The position numbers were made by a program, and so were the translations under genes. Below, piece by piece: positions 24,898 through 34,226 of a stretch of 64,000 nt of DNA; position 1 is the stretch's first letter; the number at the start of each line of letters is the position of its first letter. The notes beneath the pieces are model-generated. The model searched no databases, was not told the origin of the DNA, and saw nothing but the letters and a program-made list of their open reading frames with translations. The stretch covers positions 1 to 64,000 of the forward strand of contig NZ_NEHO01000015.1 of NCBI RefSeq assembly GCF_002113375.1. The letters are read 5' to 3'. The DNA is from Pseudomonas sp. R37(2017). Lineage in GTDB: Bacteria; Pseudomonadota; Gammaproteobacteria; Pseudomonadales; Pseudomonadaceae.

Positions 24898-25898
24898 CAG
24901 CTTTTCGGGCTCTTTTGCGGAATCGCGTTGATCACCAGGTTGCCATTCTGGTTACGGGTCAGGTAGACCGGCAGGACCCGCGGCAAGGACTTCACCAGGC
25001 CGTCGATCTCTTTGATGTTGTAGATACCGCCAATGTGAATCGAGCCGGTGCTGTTGTCCGAGATCATCAGCGGCTTGTCCAGGTAACGATTGATCAGCGG
25101 CAGTGCATCGTTCAGGGCCAGATCGTCGAGCACCAGTTTGCCCTGGCGCCAGGCCAGCGAACTGTCATTGTCATAGGTCTGGCTGATGCGGGGAATATAG
25201 TCGCCCTGACGATAACTGGCCTGCATTGCCGGGCCCAGGCGCAAACCGTCGCCGGGCAGGTTGGCGTTGCTGCTGACCAGTACCGAACCCTCGATGAGAT
25301 TGACCTTGACCTGGTCTTCATACATCCACACGTTGAATTGGGTGCCGGTCACCCGGATCCGGCCTTCGGCGGCCTTGACCACGAACGGGTGACGGGTGTC
25401 ATGACTGACACTGAAGAAGGCTTCGCCTTTTTTCAGCGTGACTTGCCGATGATCCTTGTAGTTGCTGTACGTCAGTTCGCTGCCCAGGTTCAACTCCACC
25501 TGGCTGCCATCTTTCAAGGTGACCGTTCGAACATTGTCGGTGGCTTCGAAATGCTGGTACGCGTTCGGTACCCAGCCCAGGTGCCAGCCCCCATAACCGG
25601 CCAGCGGCAGCGCCAGGGCACAGATCGCCGCGGCAATGGCCAGGCGGCGCCAGGGGGTTTCCGGTTGGGGTCGAACCAGCGGCACGACGGGCTCGGGATG
25701 GGGCAAGTCGCCGGCGACCTCCCAGATCTCCAGCATCGCTTCATACTCGAAGGCATGCAGCGGGTGTGTATCACGCCATTGCTCGAACGCCTGGCGTTCC
25801 TGCTCGGTGCAGTCATTGGCGTGCAGACGCATGCACCAATGCGCAGCGGCATCGGTGATGGCGTCGTATTCGGCTTCCGAGAGCGAGTGTTCGGTCAT
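24897..25898 (-). CDS. fpvR: Ferripyoverdine signalling anti-sigma factor FpvR (FecR family)
   Basis: A 333-residue FecR-type regulator. The cytoplasmic sigma-binding domain (ITDAAAHWCMRLH...FEQWRDTHPLHAFEYEAM) is followed by one membrane helix at residues 86-105 and the periplasmic FecR domain (TVTLKDGSQVELN, VTGTQFNVWMYEDQVKVNLIEGSVLV), then an STN-contacting tail. In P. aeruginosa FpvR inhibits PvdS and FpvI until ferripyoverdine binds FpvA. The call as FpvR rather than another FecR rests on its position beside pvdQ, as in P. aeruginosa. No sigma gene lies next to it, unusual for FecR proteins but compatible with FpvR acting on PvdS encoded elsewhere. Confidence 0.8.
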   Translation of the reverse strand: MTEHSLSEAEYDAITDAAAHWCMRLHANDCTEQERQAFEQWRDTHPLHAFEYEAMLEIWEVAGDLPHPEPVVPLVRPQPETPWRRLAIAAAICALALPLAGYGGWHLGWVPNAYQHFEATDNVRTVTLKDGSQVELNLGSELTYSNYKDHRQVTLKKGEAFFSVSHDTRHPFVVKAAEGRIRVTGTQFNVWMYEDQVKVNLIEGSVLVSSNANLPGDGLRLGPAMQASYRQGDYIPRISQTYDNDSSLAWRQGKLVLDDLALNDALPLINRYLDKPLMISDNSTGSIHIGGIYNIKEIDGLVKSLPRVLPVYLTRNQNGNLVINAIPQKSPKS

Positions 25899-26072
25899 TG
25901 GCTCATCCTGATTTCCTGCATTCTAACCTTTGGGGAAAGCCTGCGAGAACATCAGTCATGGCATTTAACCATCAATGTGTAGCTTTTTTTCAACGCCTCG
26001 CCTCGCGATACAGTGCCGTCGTGACCAAGGTGCCGCGCAAATCCGGGTGATCTGCGCGTTGTGATGTCAGGA

Positions 26073-29000
26073 TCAGGTTCCAGAGGCCGAGGCGGCCGGT
26101 ACCGGGTCCAGTTGCCGGCCCATTTCGCAGATCAGGAACGCGAGCGAATCGGCATTGTGCAAAATGACATCGATCCTGGAGTTCGCATTTTCAACATCCA
26201 GGAATGCTTCCCGTGCCTGCTCCATGGTCTTGCTGCCCGTCAGCTTCAGAATGGCCTTGCCGACGTGATAGGCGTTCGTAATCGAGTCCAGACTGATCCA
26301 GGATTGCAAGCCACTGTGCCAGCGCGCGAACAGTTCCTCTTTTGGTGTGTCCAGCGACAAGGCTTCTCGCTGGAAGTCCATCTGAGCCTGTTTCATGGCT
26401 GAGCCGTAGGCCGTGATCGGCGCGACCAGATCGCTGAAGGGGCGCCGGGCTTCAAGGTATGCGATGTCCACCGCCTTGGAAAACAAATGGGCGAACTCGT
26501 GGATGAGCGTGGCGGCCTGGCTGTGGCCGTCGACGTTGAAGGGTTCAGTCAGACAGGATTTGTACCAGTCGAGCCGTTGATCGAAAAACAGTTCGGTGAA
26601 ATGCACGTTGCGCTGTTGATCCTTGTCCAGGACAAACGCGAGCATGTTGCTTTGTGGGGCCCGGCTTGAACCCACGATAAAGCGGTTGGAGTTCATCCAG
26701 TCTTCATCGGGGTCGACCAGCGCATTGCAGATGGGGAGGATGGCGTCCTTGATTTTGTCGAGCAGCGCAGTGTTCACCTGACCCACACCAAAGAAACGCT
26801 TGAGGAAGCTGTCCAGCCGGGTACCGGGGACGAGTCTGCGCAACTGCACCATGTTGTGCAAACTGTTGAATGCGTAATAACGGGCCATGTCGATGGCCTG
26901 CACGATCATTCGGGCTTTTTCGGGCTGTCTGGCACGAATTTCTTCCATCCCCCGGGCTTCGACGTTCAACACATCCCTGGCGATTTGGGCATGGGCAAAC
27001 CGGTTGTGCATTTTCGACATGCCCTTGCCGAAATGGACGGTATGGAGATCCGGGTCGATAAGCCATTTCTTGTCTGGCGCAGTCAGCAATACGGGGCCTT
27101 CTTCCTCGCCCTTGACCATTCGCCAGACCGCCCCGGTCTTGTTCACGCCGTACACCTTGCCGGCGATGGGGGCGTAGGTTTTTTTGCTCGCCACATCGAG
27201 GTAGGTGCCGTCAGCGCTGTTTTTCGTCAAGCCCTTGAGTTCGACCGTGGTTTCGAATGGTTGCAGCCGCGTACGCAGCGGTGCCGTCGACCGGACCTGT
27301 GACCAGGGTTGCGCGTTCACGGCAGTGGCAGCTGTCTGATCAACCGTTTCGGCCGTGTCAGCCCATCCGTCAAGCGACAGCCGGCCCAATGACACGAGTT
27401 GTGTCGCACCGGCGATAAAGTCGCGCAATGCGTTCGTCCAGTGATGGTCCTGCAGGGCTTCAGCGGAATTCAGGGCATCCTTGTAGGCGTTCCAAAGAAA
27501 CTGTCCATACGCAAGCTTGCCCGGCAGCAGGCCTGTGATGCGCTTGAGGCCAGAAACGAACAGTTGCTTGAAAGTCTCCCAGTCCGACTGACCGGTAGCA
27601 TGCGACTGGCTGCCTGACATCTGTACCAGTAACTGAGTGTTGTCATGGAACAAGCGGGTGAGCAGATTGCCATCAATGGGATTTGAGGCGAGGGTGATTT
27701 CGCTCGCTTGGCCGACGGTGGACGCGAACAGGTTGCGAAACAGCGATTGCTCGCGGGTTGGCAGTCGACGAATCAACATGTCCTGCAATGGCCCCGGTGT
27801 ATTGAACGCCGAGACAACGCCGGCCTCATTGTCGAACTCGATAAACGGAGAGCCACCGGGGTGGTAAGGGGCATAGAGCACTTGTGGGCCTGCTTTGCCA
27901 CCGCCCGGGCCAATCAGGTACAGGCCCAGTGCCTTCACGGCCGCGGCGCCGGTTGTCTTGATCAGCTCCAGTGGCCGGGCAATGGCGTGTGCGCCTTCTA
28001 CAGTCGCCCGGGCCGTGGCGTCCGGCATGTCCAGCACCTGCCGAAGGCAATCGAAAGCGCTGTCGGACAGCCGTTGCTGAAGTTTCAGTTCGTGGGCGTG
28101 CTGCAGCAATTGCCAGGGCAGCTGTTTGACGAAGCGCAACATCCGGCTTTCGACGTCGGCCGCTCGATTCGACAAGCTGTCCGTGACTTGTCTGGCGTAG
28201 TTCTGCGCGATGTTCAGTGACAGCAGCAGTTGGCGCACAGCGCTCTGGTCGAGTCCCTCGGGTAATGCCCTGGTGCTTGCCGAACCGACGTTGAACCCGC
28301 TGCCCTGCGCGATGTTGATGTGGTTCAAGGCGAACTCGGTGAGGCTTTGGGCGGGGCCGGCCAGGGCCAGGTCAGGGGTGATTTCGATGTTGTCGGGGTC
28401 CAGCGCTTTGGCGGGGAAGCGGCTGTCGAGCAACGACTTCAACGTTCCATGCACATACGACTTGAGGGATTCGATCCCGTGTAAATAGTCTTTGTCCTCG
28501 TCAACGCTGTTGCGGTATTGCTCCAGCAGTTCAAGGTGCAGTCGCTGGTCTTCCAGCGGCGCCATTCCAAGCCAGGCGGGCAGGGACTGCTGTTGGCTGA
28601 TCGCGCGGGAAATCGAAGTGGCTCTATGCAGGTTGGTGTTGAAAACCGTTGTGGTCAGGGTTTCCAGGGCTTTTTTCTTCTTCGCGTCGCTCAGATCGAA
28701 AGTGCGTACCTGTTCGCAGCGAGCCAGAAAGTGCTCGATGGACGATTGCGCGACCCGCTCCAATGCAGACCCTTCAATCAGCCGCAGCGGACCGAGCGAG
28801 TAGCGTTGGTGAAAGGCGTGTTGGGCCGGGGTGAGGTTTTCCAGAATCGCCAGGCGTTGTTGCGGGTCGAGCAGGCGGCGATTCAGTTCTTGCCGTGCAC
28901 GACTGATGGTGTCAAAGGCCTCCAGGCCTCCGCCAGGTGTCCACAGTATCGCCCGGCCGGAATGTGAGGGGTCGAGTCCGCCACGCTCGGTCAAGAGCAG

Positions 29001-30893
29001 ACAATGGGCCAGGGGCACGACATCCCTCTGACCGGAACACTCCAGCGTCAACGAGTAGGCATCGGGCCGGAAGCCCTTGAGTGACAGGCGGGTTTGCCGG
29101 TGGGGCTGGTCCGGGTTGAAGACCGTTTCGACAATGGCCCGGTCCGCCTCCCGCAGTGTCGCACCGAGCACCCGCAGACTGGCCTCGCCACGGATGCCAA
29201 CGGAAAGTGCATGGGCCAGACGGGGTTTCATGTTTTCCAGGTAGACCCGTTGCAAGGCCAGAGAAGCAACCGGTTGCGCTGCAAAATCTGCGTTGATCAG
29301 TGTTTCGATGTCGCTGAAGGTTTTGATGAAAGCTGCCGCCTTGTCGGCCAGCACCGTGGAGGGGTGCTGATCGCCGGATAACACGGGGCGCGTGCTCCAG
29401 CGTCCGTCGGTCTCCAGCGTCAGCAGGCGCTCACTGATCATCGAGCGGATATCCAGCGCCTTGTCGAACAGGGCGTGGATGTCCACGTTGCCGTCACTGT
29501 GTCGAAACACATGCAGGGCGTACTCCATGTTCTGCAGTTGCTTGGTGACGATGGTGTCGAAGAGTTTGCCGAAGATCCTGCCGGAGATCACTTCTCCGGT
29601 CACATTCGGCCGATCAAAGCCAATGAATCGCTGGCGTTCATCCAGGCTCAGGAGGCCATACAGTTCATCTTCGTGACCGGCCGCGCTGAACTTGCCGAGT
29701 ATGGTGTCGCGCAAGTCCGGATAGTCCTTGAGCACCTGCAAGCCTTCGGTGGGCGTGTACAGAAATGCCTGGCTGGCGCTGAGCATCAGTGAGCCGGCCA
29801 ACTCCACATAATTGGCCTGGTATTCCCACAGGCGCACGGTTTCGATTGTCATCGATACCTTTGTTGGGCTGGCCGTCGAGATCAGCGCGTGCAGATCGCG
29901 GCTTTGCTCCGGGGTAATGATCTCGGCTTCGCGCTTGAGCAGCAGTTGCACTCGAAACTGATCGGCGATGGCCCGGTTGAAGAATTCGCGACGCGATACA
30001 CCATCGGCGCTCGCCGCGTTCCAATAGTGTTCGAGCTGCCCGACCAGCAGACTGGCCAGCTTGCGCGAGACTGTCGTGACCGCAGTTTCCCAGTGTCCCT
30101 GGTCATCTTTTGCCGGGGACTTTCGGGGATGGGAAAACTCATGGACCTGCCCGGACGGCCAACGCTGATGGCGATAGCGCAGGAGTACGGCTTCACTCAG
30201 GGACAGGGAGTTGACCCAGCGTTGCGTCGAATGGCTTTCGTCAGCATTTTCTGGCGTTGTCGTCAGGTAGAAGTTCACTCGGGTCTGGCTCTGATCCAGG
30301 CCGGGGAAAGACGTCGCCAACTGTCGGTCCAGCAATGCCTCAAGCAGCGACTTCAGGGACGGCAGCGCTTTGAGCTCGTCGAGCAAGGCCTTGTCATTGA
30401 GTTGCTGGCAGTTGGAGACGCTGGTGCGCTGATCTTCGAACACGTCACCTTCGATGGTTTGAAAGTCCAGTTCGATTTCGCCGGCCGCCACCACGGCCTT
30501 GCGTTGTGACAGCGCCATGAAGGCCAGCAATTCGTCGCCTTCGCCAGCATTCTTGAGTTGTGTCTCCAGCTCTTCGGCAAGGGCCGCACGGTTGGCGAAT
30601 TTCTGAATTCCGCCGTACGGGGTGTAGAGAATCACGCCGTTGTCATCCGGCGTCGCGGTCAGCAGGAAGCTGCCAGCCAGTGGCAAAGGTTCCAGTCCCG
30701 GTATTTTCAGCTGGATGGTTTTGGCCAGCATGGGTGGCGTCTGCCTATCGCGCAGGGCCTGGCTCGCCAGTGATATTTGGCTGAACCATTGGAAATCCTT
30801 TTGCGTCAGCCCGTGGGTTTTGCCCAGTTCTCGCCAGAGGCCGGGCATCGACAGGGCCTGGGGGAAAAACAGCGGAGTTACAGGTGTAGACAT
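26073..30893 (-). CDS. Very large toxin-like protein with HExxH metallopeptidase motif (dermonecrotic-toxin-domain type)
   Basis: A 1606-residue protein without signal peptide or long hydrophobic helix. It resembles the large pseudomonad proteins labelled dermonecrotic toxin domain (DUF6543), from memory. A degenerate module recurs four times: a hydrophobic strand, then ILYTPYGG (residues 89-95), LYTPTEG (about 378), ILWTPGGG (about 649) and VLYAPYHPGG (about 1004), each followed by Phe-rich and Leu-rich helices. Near the C-terminus IHEFAHLFSKAVDIAYLEA holds H1465, E1466 and H1469, a zincin motif, with a downstream Glu as possible third ligand. The ribosome site is weak. It is a single-gene unit without an immunity or secretion gene beside it. 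Target unknown. Confidence 0.75.
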   Translation of the reverse strand: MSTPVTPLFFPQALSMPGLWRELGKTHGLTQKDFQWFSQISLASQALRDRQTPPMLAKTIQLKIPGLEPLPLAGSFLLTATPDDNGVILYTPYGGIQKFANRAALAEELETQLKNAGEGDELLAFMALSQRKAVVAAGEIELDFQTIEGDVFEDQRTSVSNCQQLNDKALLDELKALPSLKSLLEALLDRQLATSFPGLDQSQTRVNFYLTTTPENADESHSTQRWVNSLSLSEAVLLRYRHQRWPSGQVHEFSHPRKSPAKDDQGHWETAVTTVSRKLASLLVGQLEHYWNAASADGVSRREFFNRAIADQFRVQLLLKREAEIITPEQSRDLHALISTASPTKVSMTIETVRLWEYQANYVELAGSLMLSASQAFLYTPTEGLQVLKDYPDLRDTILGKFSAAGHEDELYGLLSLDERQRFIGFDRPNVTGEVISGRIFGKLFDTIVTKQLQNMEYALHVFRHSDGNVDIHALFDKALDIRSMISERLLTLETDGRWSTRPVLSGDQHPSTVLADKAAAFIKTFSDIETLINADFAAQPVASLALQRVYLENMKPRLAHALSVGIRGEASLRVLGATLREADRAIVETVFNPDQPHRQTRLSLKGFRPDAYSLTLECSGQRDVVPLAHCLLLTERGGLDPSHSGRAILWTPGGGLEAFDTISRARQELNRRLLDPQQRLAILENLTPAQHAFHQRYSLGPLRLIEGSALERVAQSSIEHFLARCEQVRTFDLSDAKKKKALETLTTTVFNTNLHRATSISRAISQQQSLPAWLGMAPLEDQRLHLELLEQYRNSVDEDKDYLHGIESLKSYVHGTLKSLLDSRFPAKALDPDNIEITPDLALAGPAQSLTEFALNHINIAQGSGFNVGSASTRALPEGLDQSAVRQLLLSLNIAQNYARQVTDSLSNRAADVESRMLRFVKQLPWQLLQHAHELKLQQRLSDSAFDCLRQVLDMPDATARATVEGAHAIARPLELIKTTGAAAVKALGLYLIGPGGGKAGPQVLYAPYHPGGSPFIEFDNEAGVVSAFNTPGPLQDMLIRRLPTREQSLFRNLFASTVGQASEITLASNPIDGNLLTRLFHDNTQLLVQMSGSQSHATGQSDWETFKQLFVSGLKRITGLLPGKLAYGQFLWNAYKDALNSAEALQDHHWTNALRDFIAGATQLVSLGRLSLDGWADTAETVDQTAATAVNAQPWSQVRSTAPLRTRLQPFETTVELKGLTKNSADGTYLDVASKKTYAPIAGKVYGVNKTGAVWRMVKGEEEGPVLLTAPDKKWLIDPDLHTVHFGKGMSKMHNRFAHAQIARDVLNVEARGMEEIRARQPEKARMIVQAIDMARYYAFNSLHNMVQLRRLVPGTRLDSFLKRFFGVGQVNTALLDKIKDAILPICNALVDPDEDWMNSNRFIVGSSRAPQSNMLAFVLDKDQQRNVHFTELFFDQRLDWYKSCLTEPFNVDGHSQAATLIHEFAHLFSKAVDIAYLEARRPFSDLVAPITAYGSAMKQAQMDFQREALSLDTPKEELFARWHSGLQSWISLDSITNAYHVGKAILKLTGSKTMEQAREAFLDVENANSRIDVILHNADSLAFLICEMGRQLDPVPAASASGT

Positions 30894-31127
30894 CGTCGAG
30901 TCTCGTTCAAGGTGCCACTCAAAGGCACTTGTGGGTTGAGCATCGAGACTAAAAGCCGGTGCATTGACCCAGGTGGTAAATAGCTAACGCACAGGGCGCG
31001 GACATTTGTGACACCGATAAACGCGAACGACGCTGAGCGAAAGGTTGACAGGTCGCTCGCCGCGCGTTGTTAATCGGCGGGTCTTTGTACGCTGTTGTTC
31101 CCTCCAATAATCAGTCTGGAGCTTCAG

Positions 31128-32168
31128 ATGTCTGCGCCACACGATCACGCGTCTACCGCGGTTTCATCACACCTGTCACTCCAGGCGCTGAGCGCTTTGC
31201 TGGAGAAGATTTTCCTGCGTCATGGCACGTCGGCCGACGTTGCCAGGGTGCTGGCACAAAACTGTGCCGGTGCCGAGCGCGATGGTGCCCTCAGTCATGG
31301 GGTATTCCGGATTCCAGGTTATGTTTCGACGCTGCAAAGCGGCTGGGTCGATGGCCAGGCCGTTCCGGTGGTCGAAGATGTGGCCTCAGGGTTTGTGCGG
31401 GTCGATGCCAATAACGGTTTTGCGCAACCGGCCCTGGCGGCGGCACGCGAGTTGCTGGTGCAGAAGGCCCGAAGTGCCGGCATTGCGGTGCTGGCGATCC
31501 GTAATTCGCACCATTTCGCGGCTTTGTGGCCGGATGTCGAACCCTTCGCCGATGAGGGCCTGGTGGCATTGAGCGTGGTCAACAGCATGACCTGCGTGGT
31601 GCCCCACGGCGCCGACCGGCCACTGTTCGGCACCAACCCGATTGCCTTCGCTGCGCCGCGGGCCGATGGCGGACCGATTGTCTTCGACCTGGCCACCAGT
31701 GCCATCGCCCATGGCGATGTGCAAATTGCCGCACGCGAGGGCGAACGCTTGCCGGCAGGGATGGGCGTGGACAGTCTCGGCCAGCCGACCACCGACCCGA
31801 AAGCGATTCTCGAGGGCGGCGCGTTGTTGCCTTTTGGCGGGCACAAAGGTTCGGCGTTGTCGATGATGGTCGAGTTGCTCGCGGCGGCACTGACCGGCGG
31901 CAATTTTTCCTTCGAATTCGACTGGAAGGACCACCCCGGCGCCAAGACACCCTGGACTGGCCAATTGCTTATCGTCATTGATCCGAGCAAGGCCGCCGGG
32001 CAAAGTTTTGCCGAACGCAGCCAGGAACTGGTGCGGCAAATGCACGGTGTCGGCCTGAAGCGTCTGCCGGGTGACCGGCGTCATCATCAGCGCGCCAAGT
32101 CGCAGGTCAATGGCATTGAGCTGGATGCCCGGACGCTGGCGAACCTGCGGGAGCTGGCGGGCGTCTGA
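31128..32168 (+). CDS. dpkA: Delta1-piperideine-2-carboxylate / pyrroline-2-carboxylate reductase
   Basis: A 346-residue member of the malate/L-lactate dehydrogenase-like (Ldh2) family. The catalytic stretch RNSHHFAALWPDVEPFADEG, the following SMTCVVPHGA, NPIAFAAPRADGGPIVFDLATS and FGGHKGSALSMMVELLAAALTGG are characteristic of DpkA from P. putida and P. syringae. DpkA reduces cyclic imines formed from D-lysine and D-proline catabolism to L-pipecolate and L-proline with NADPH. ATG 31128 follows GGAG by six bases. It is a single-gene unit bounded by a REP pair. Confidence 0.88.
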   Translation: MSAPHDHASTAVSSHLSLQALSALLEKIFLRHGTSADVARVLAQNCAGAERDGALSHGVFRIPGYVSTLQSGWVDGQAVPVVEDVASGFVRVDANNGFAQPALAAARELLVQKARSAGIAVLAIRNSHHFAALWPDVEPFADEGLVALSVVNSMTCVVPHGADRPLFGTNPIAFAAPRADGGPIVFDLATSAIAHGDVQIAAREGERLPAGMGVDSLGQPTTDPKAILEGGALLPFGGHKGSALSMMVELLAAALTGGNFSFEFDWKDHPGAKTPWTGQLLIVIDPSKAAGQSFAERSQELVRQMHGVGLKRLPGDRRHHQRAKSQVNGIELDARTLANLRELAGV

Positions 32169-32192
32169 CTCTGTCGGCCTGGGTATGGAACC

Positions 32193-32282
32193 TGTGGGAG
32201 CGGGCTTGCTCGCGAAGGCGTGGTGTCAGCCGAAATCCTGGTTGCTGACACACCGCCTTCGCGAGCAAGCCCGCTCCCACAC
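32193..32282. repeat. REP inverted pair
   Basis: TGTGGGAGCGGGCTTGCTCG with GAAGGCG at 32193-32220 faces the reverse complement CGCCTTCGCGAGCAAGCCCG... ending at 32282. It lies between the converging dpkA and the disrupted DUF883 gene. Confidence 0.9.
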
Positions 32283-32304
32283 AGGGTTCAGTTTTTGCCA
32301 GTAT

Positions 32305-32889
32305 TTACCGCCGCCCCAACAACAATCCCACCACCAGACCAAACCCGGCGGAAATCGCCACGGTTTGCCATGGATGTCCGCCGATGTAGGTTTCAGTGGC
32401 CTCGACCGCGGGCAGGGTCCGGTCTCGCGCGCGGGACACCGAATCCCCGGCCTGCTGGAGCTTCAGGGCGATCTGTCCGCGAAGGGTCTCCGCTTCCTCA
32501 CCGACCAGTGAGGCGCTGTTTTTCAGCAGCTTTTCCGACTCTTCGATCAGTGCTTGTAGCTCGCTGAATGCCAGGGGGCGTTCTCAATTAGTTTCCCCGC
32601 CGCGCCGGGTCTGCTGTTGTGCAGGGCAAGGCGCGAGAAGCGTGGTTTGGTCATTCCAAATAAGCTTCGAGCAACACAGCCCTGCACAACAGCAGGCCCG
32701 GCCCTTCGGGTTGTGCCTTAAAGCGGGTCAGGCTGCGTTGCAGGCCTTGGAAAGGGAACAACCATTCCCAGCGGCCTGCGCCTTGCCTGACTCGCTTTAA
32801 GGCACAACGCGGCGGGGAAACTAATTGAGAACGCCCCCTGGATCCTTGATTTGATCTTCGGCGGCTTGCGCGTTGGTTTTGCGGGCCAT
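32305..32889 (-). pseudogene. DUF883 family membrane protein gene, split by a miniature element
   Basis: The 5' fragment starts at ATG 32889 after AAGGAG and reads MARKTNAQAAEDQIKD, then enters the inserted element and stops after 22 residues (PGGVLN, TAG). The 3' fragment (32305 to about 32570) continues the family sequence: FSELQALIEESEKLLKNSAS, SLVGEEAETLRGQI, and a C-terminal membrane anchor HPWQTVAISAGFGLVVGLLL ending GRR. Rejoined, this gives a normal DUF883 (YqjD/ElaB-like) protein of about 105 residues, a group of tail-anchored inner-membrane proteins linked to ribosomes and stress. As it stands no functional product is expected. Confidence 0.88.
32571..32841. mobile_element. Miniature inverted-repeat element with two internal hairpins (271 bp)
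   Basis: Perfect 34-bp terminal inverted repeats at 32571-32604 and 32808-32841 begin CCAGGGGGCGTTCTCAATTA. The inside holds two further long stems: 32606-32627 with 32679-32700 (one mismatch, core CTGCTGTTGTGCAGGGC) and 32710-32733 with 32785-32808 (one mismatch), the second enclosing GCAGGCC/GGCCTGC. There is no open frame of useful length, so it would need a transposase in trans. No direct target duplication is obvious by eye. It interrupts a DUF883 gene. Confidence 0.85.
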
Positions 32890-33053
32890 TGAACTACTCC
32901 TTGCAGGTGAGTGGACAGTGAACAATGGAGTTTGCCGTCGTCGGAAAAGTTGCAGCTATTTTGCCTGGGGAGGCCATTTTGCTGAAAAACCGGCGCAGGA
33001 CATTTCGTCCTACAGTGTAAGATGTCGCCTATTTTACGCAGCAGGAAATTCCC

Positions 33054-33308
33054 ATGAGCTTCAATCTGGCCGACAAACCCCTCGCCGAGCGCGCTGCGCT
33101 GGAAGACGAGAAATCCCGTCTGTTCGAACTCTGGCAAAACAACCTGGGCAAAGCCAAGGGTGAGGCCGCGCGGTTGTTTGGCGAACGGGCCAAGCGCAAA
33201 GGCAAGTGGGCGGAATGGGTTCGCGCCGAACTGGACGGCATGTCACCCCCGGAACTCGCCAACATGGTGCGCAGCGAAGTCAATCGCCTGATGGCGGCCA
33301 ACAAGTAA
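33054..33308 (+). CDS. Conserved small protein of unknown function (84 aa)
   Basis: A soluble 84-residue protein, very rich in Glu, Lys, Arg and Ala, predicted to be almost wholly helical (RAALEDEKSRLFELWQNNLG, then a basic stretch GERAKRKGKWAEWVRAEL). AGGAA lies six bases before the ATG. No cysteine, signal or membrane helix. I know it only as the kind of small housekeeping protein conserved in Pseudomonas without a function. It converges with the LysR gene, nine bases away. Confidence 0.7.
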   Translation: MSFNLADKPLAERAALEDEKSRLFELWQNNLGKAKGEAARLFGERAKRKGKWAEWVRAELDGMSPPELANMVRSEVNRLMAANK

Positions 33309-33317
33309 CCTCGGTCG

Positions 33318-34226
33318 TCAGGCGAAACTCGCGACAATCGCTTCACGCACTTTCAACACCAGCGGATCGAGCTGCGTGCTGGTGCGCCAACCCAGCTCGA
33401 TCGGGTACCGCGGCAGCGCCAGGGGGCAGGGCAGCAATGCCAGTCCGCTGAGCGTTGCGATGCTTTGCGCCGCATGGGCCGGTATGGTCGCCACGGCCTG
33501 GCTGCCCTTGAGCAAGTGCGGTAGCGCGGCAAAGTGCGTGGTCGAGGCGCACACCCGCCGATTCAATCCCAGCGCCGCCAGTCCCTCGTCGGTAATCCCG
33601 ATAAAACCGCCGGACGACACCAGAATGTGTTCGCGGGCCACAAACTCTTCAAGACTGATGCTCTGCTGGCCCGCGACCAGGCTCGACGGGTCTGCCAGGC
33701 ACAGGTATCCGCCTTCCCCCAACACCTGGCGGCTGAGCAGCCGCTCGGCAAACCCGCCCGCGGCAATCGCCAGGTCGATGCTGCGCTCCATCAATGCCTG
33801 GGCGACGATCTGGCTGTGGGTCTGGCGGAATATCAACCGCAACTTCGGTGCGCGGCGGGCGATTTCTTCGATCAGCCGCCGGCCGTAGGCAATTTCGAAA
33901 TCATCCGACATCCCCACAGTCACCGAGCGACCTTCGTACTGTTGCGCGGCCGGATCGACCATCGCCAGGCTTTGCCGGCACTTGTCCAAGGCATCGCTGA
34001 CCACTGGCTTGAGCTGATTGGCCTTGAGCGAGGGCGCCAGTCCGCGCCCGGTGCGCACGAAAAGTTGATCGCCATACACCTCGCGCAACCGCCGCAAGGC
34101 CGCACTGACTGCCGATTGCGTCACGCCCAGGCGCAAGGCGGCACGGCTGGCGCTGGACTCTTCGTGCAGCGCTTCGAAGACTTTGAGCAGGTTGAGGTCG
34201 ATGTCGGTGATATTCATTTGGCTCAT
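33318..34226 (-). CDS. LysR-family regulator beside nitrilase
   Basis: A 302-residue LysR-type regulator. The N-terminal helix-turn-helix reads ASRAALRLGVTQSAVSAALR, followed by the LysR substrate domain (VGMSDDFEIAYGRRLIEEIA). It is divergent from the nitrilase gene, with 84 bases between, the usual arrangement for a LysR activator and its target. A weak dyad TCAAT-N8-ATTGA at 34239-34256 in the shared region could be its site. ATG 34226 or ATG 34217 (MNITDIDLNLLK) may be the start. Confidence 0.88.
   Translation of the reverse strand: MSQMNITDIDLNLLKVFEALHEESSASRAALRLGVTQSAVSAALRRLREVYGDQLFVRTGRGLAPSLKANQLKPVVSDALDKCRQSLAMVDPAAQQYEGRSVTVGMSDDFEIAYGRRLIEEIARRAPKLRLIFRQTHSQIVAQALMERSIDLAIAAGGFAERLLSRQVLGEGGYLCLADPSSLVAGQQSISLEEFVAREHILVSSGGFIGITDEGLAALGLNRRVCASTTHFAALPHLLKGSQAVATIPAHAAQSIATLSGLALLPCPLALPRYPIELGWRTSTQLDPLVLKVREAIVASFA

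Noticed and set aside
25930..25985. Second PvdS-type box upstream of fpvR (TAAAT on the minus strand)
   Set aside because: The partner element reads CGC instead of CGT, 17 bases on; fpvR is not expected to depend on PvdS.
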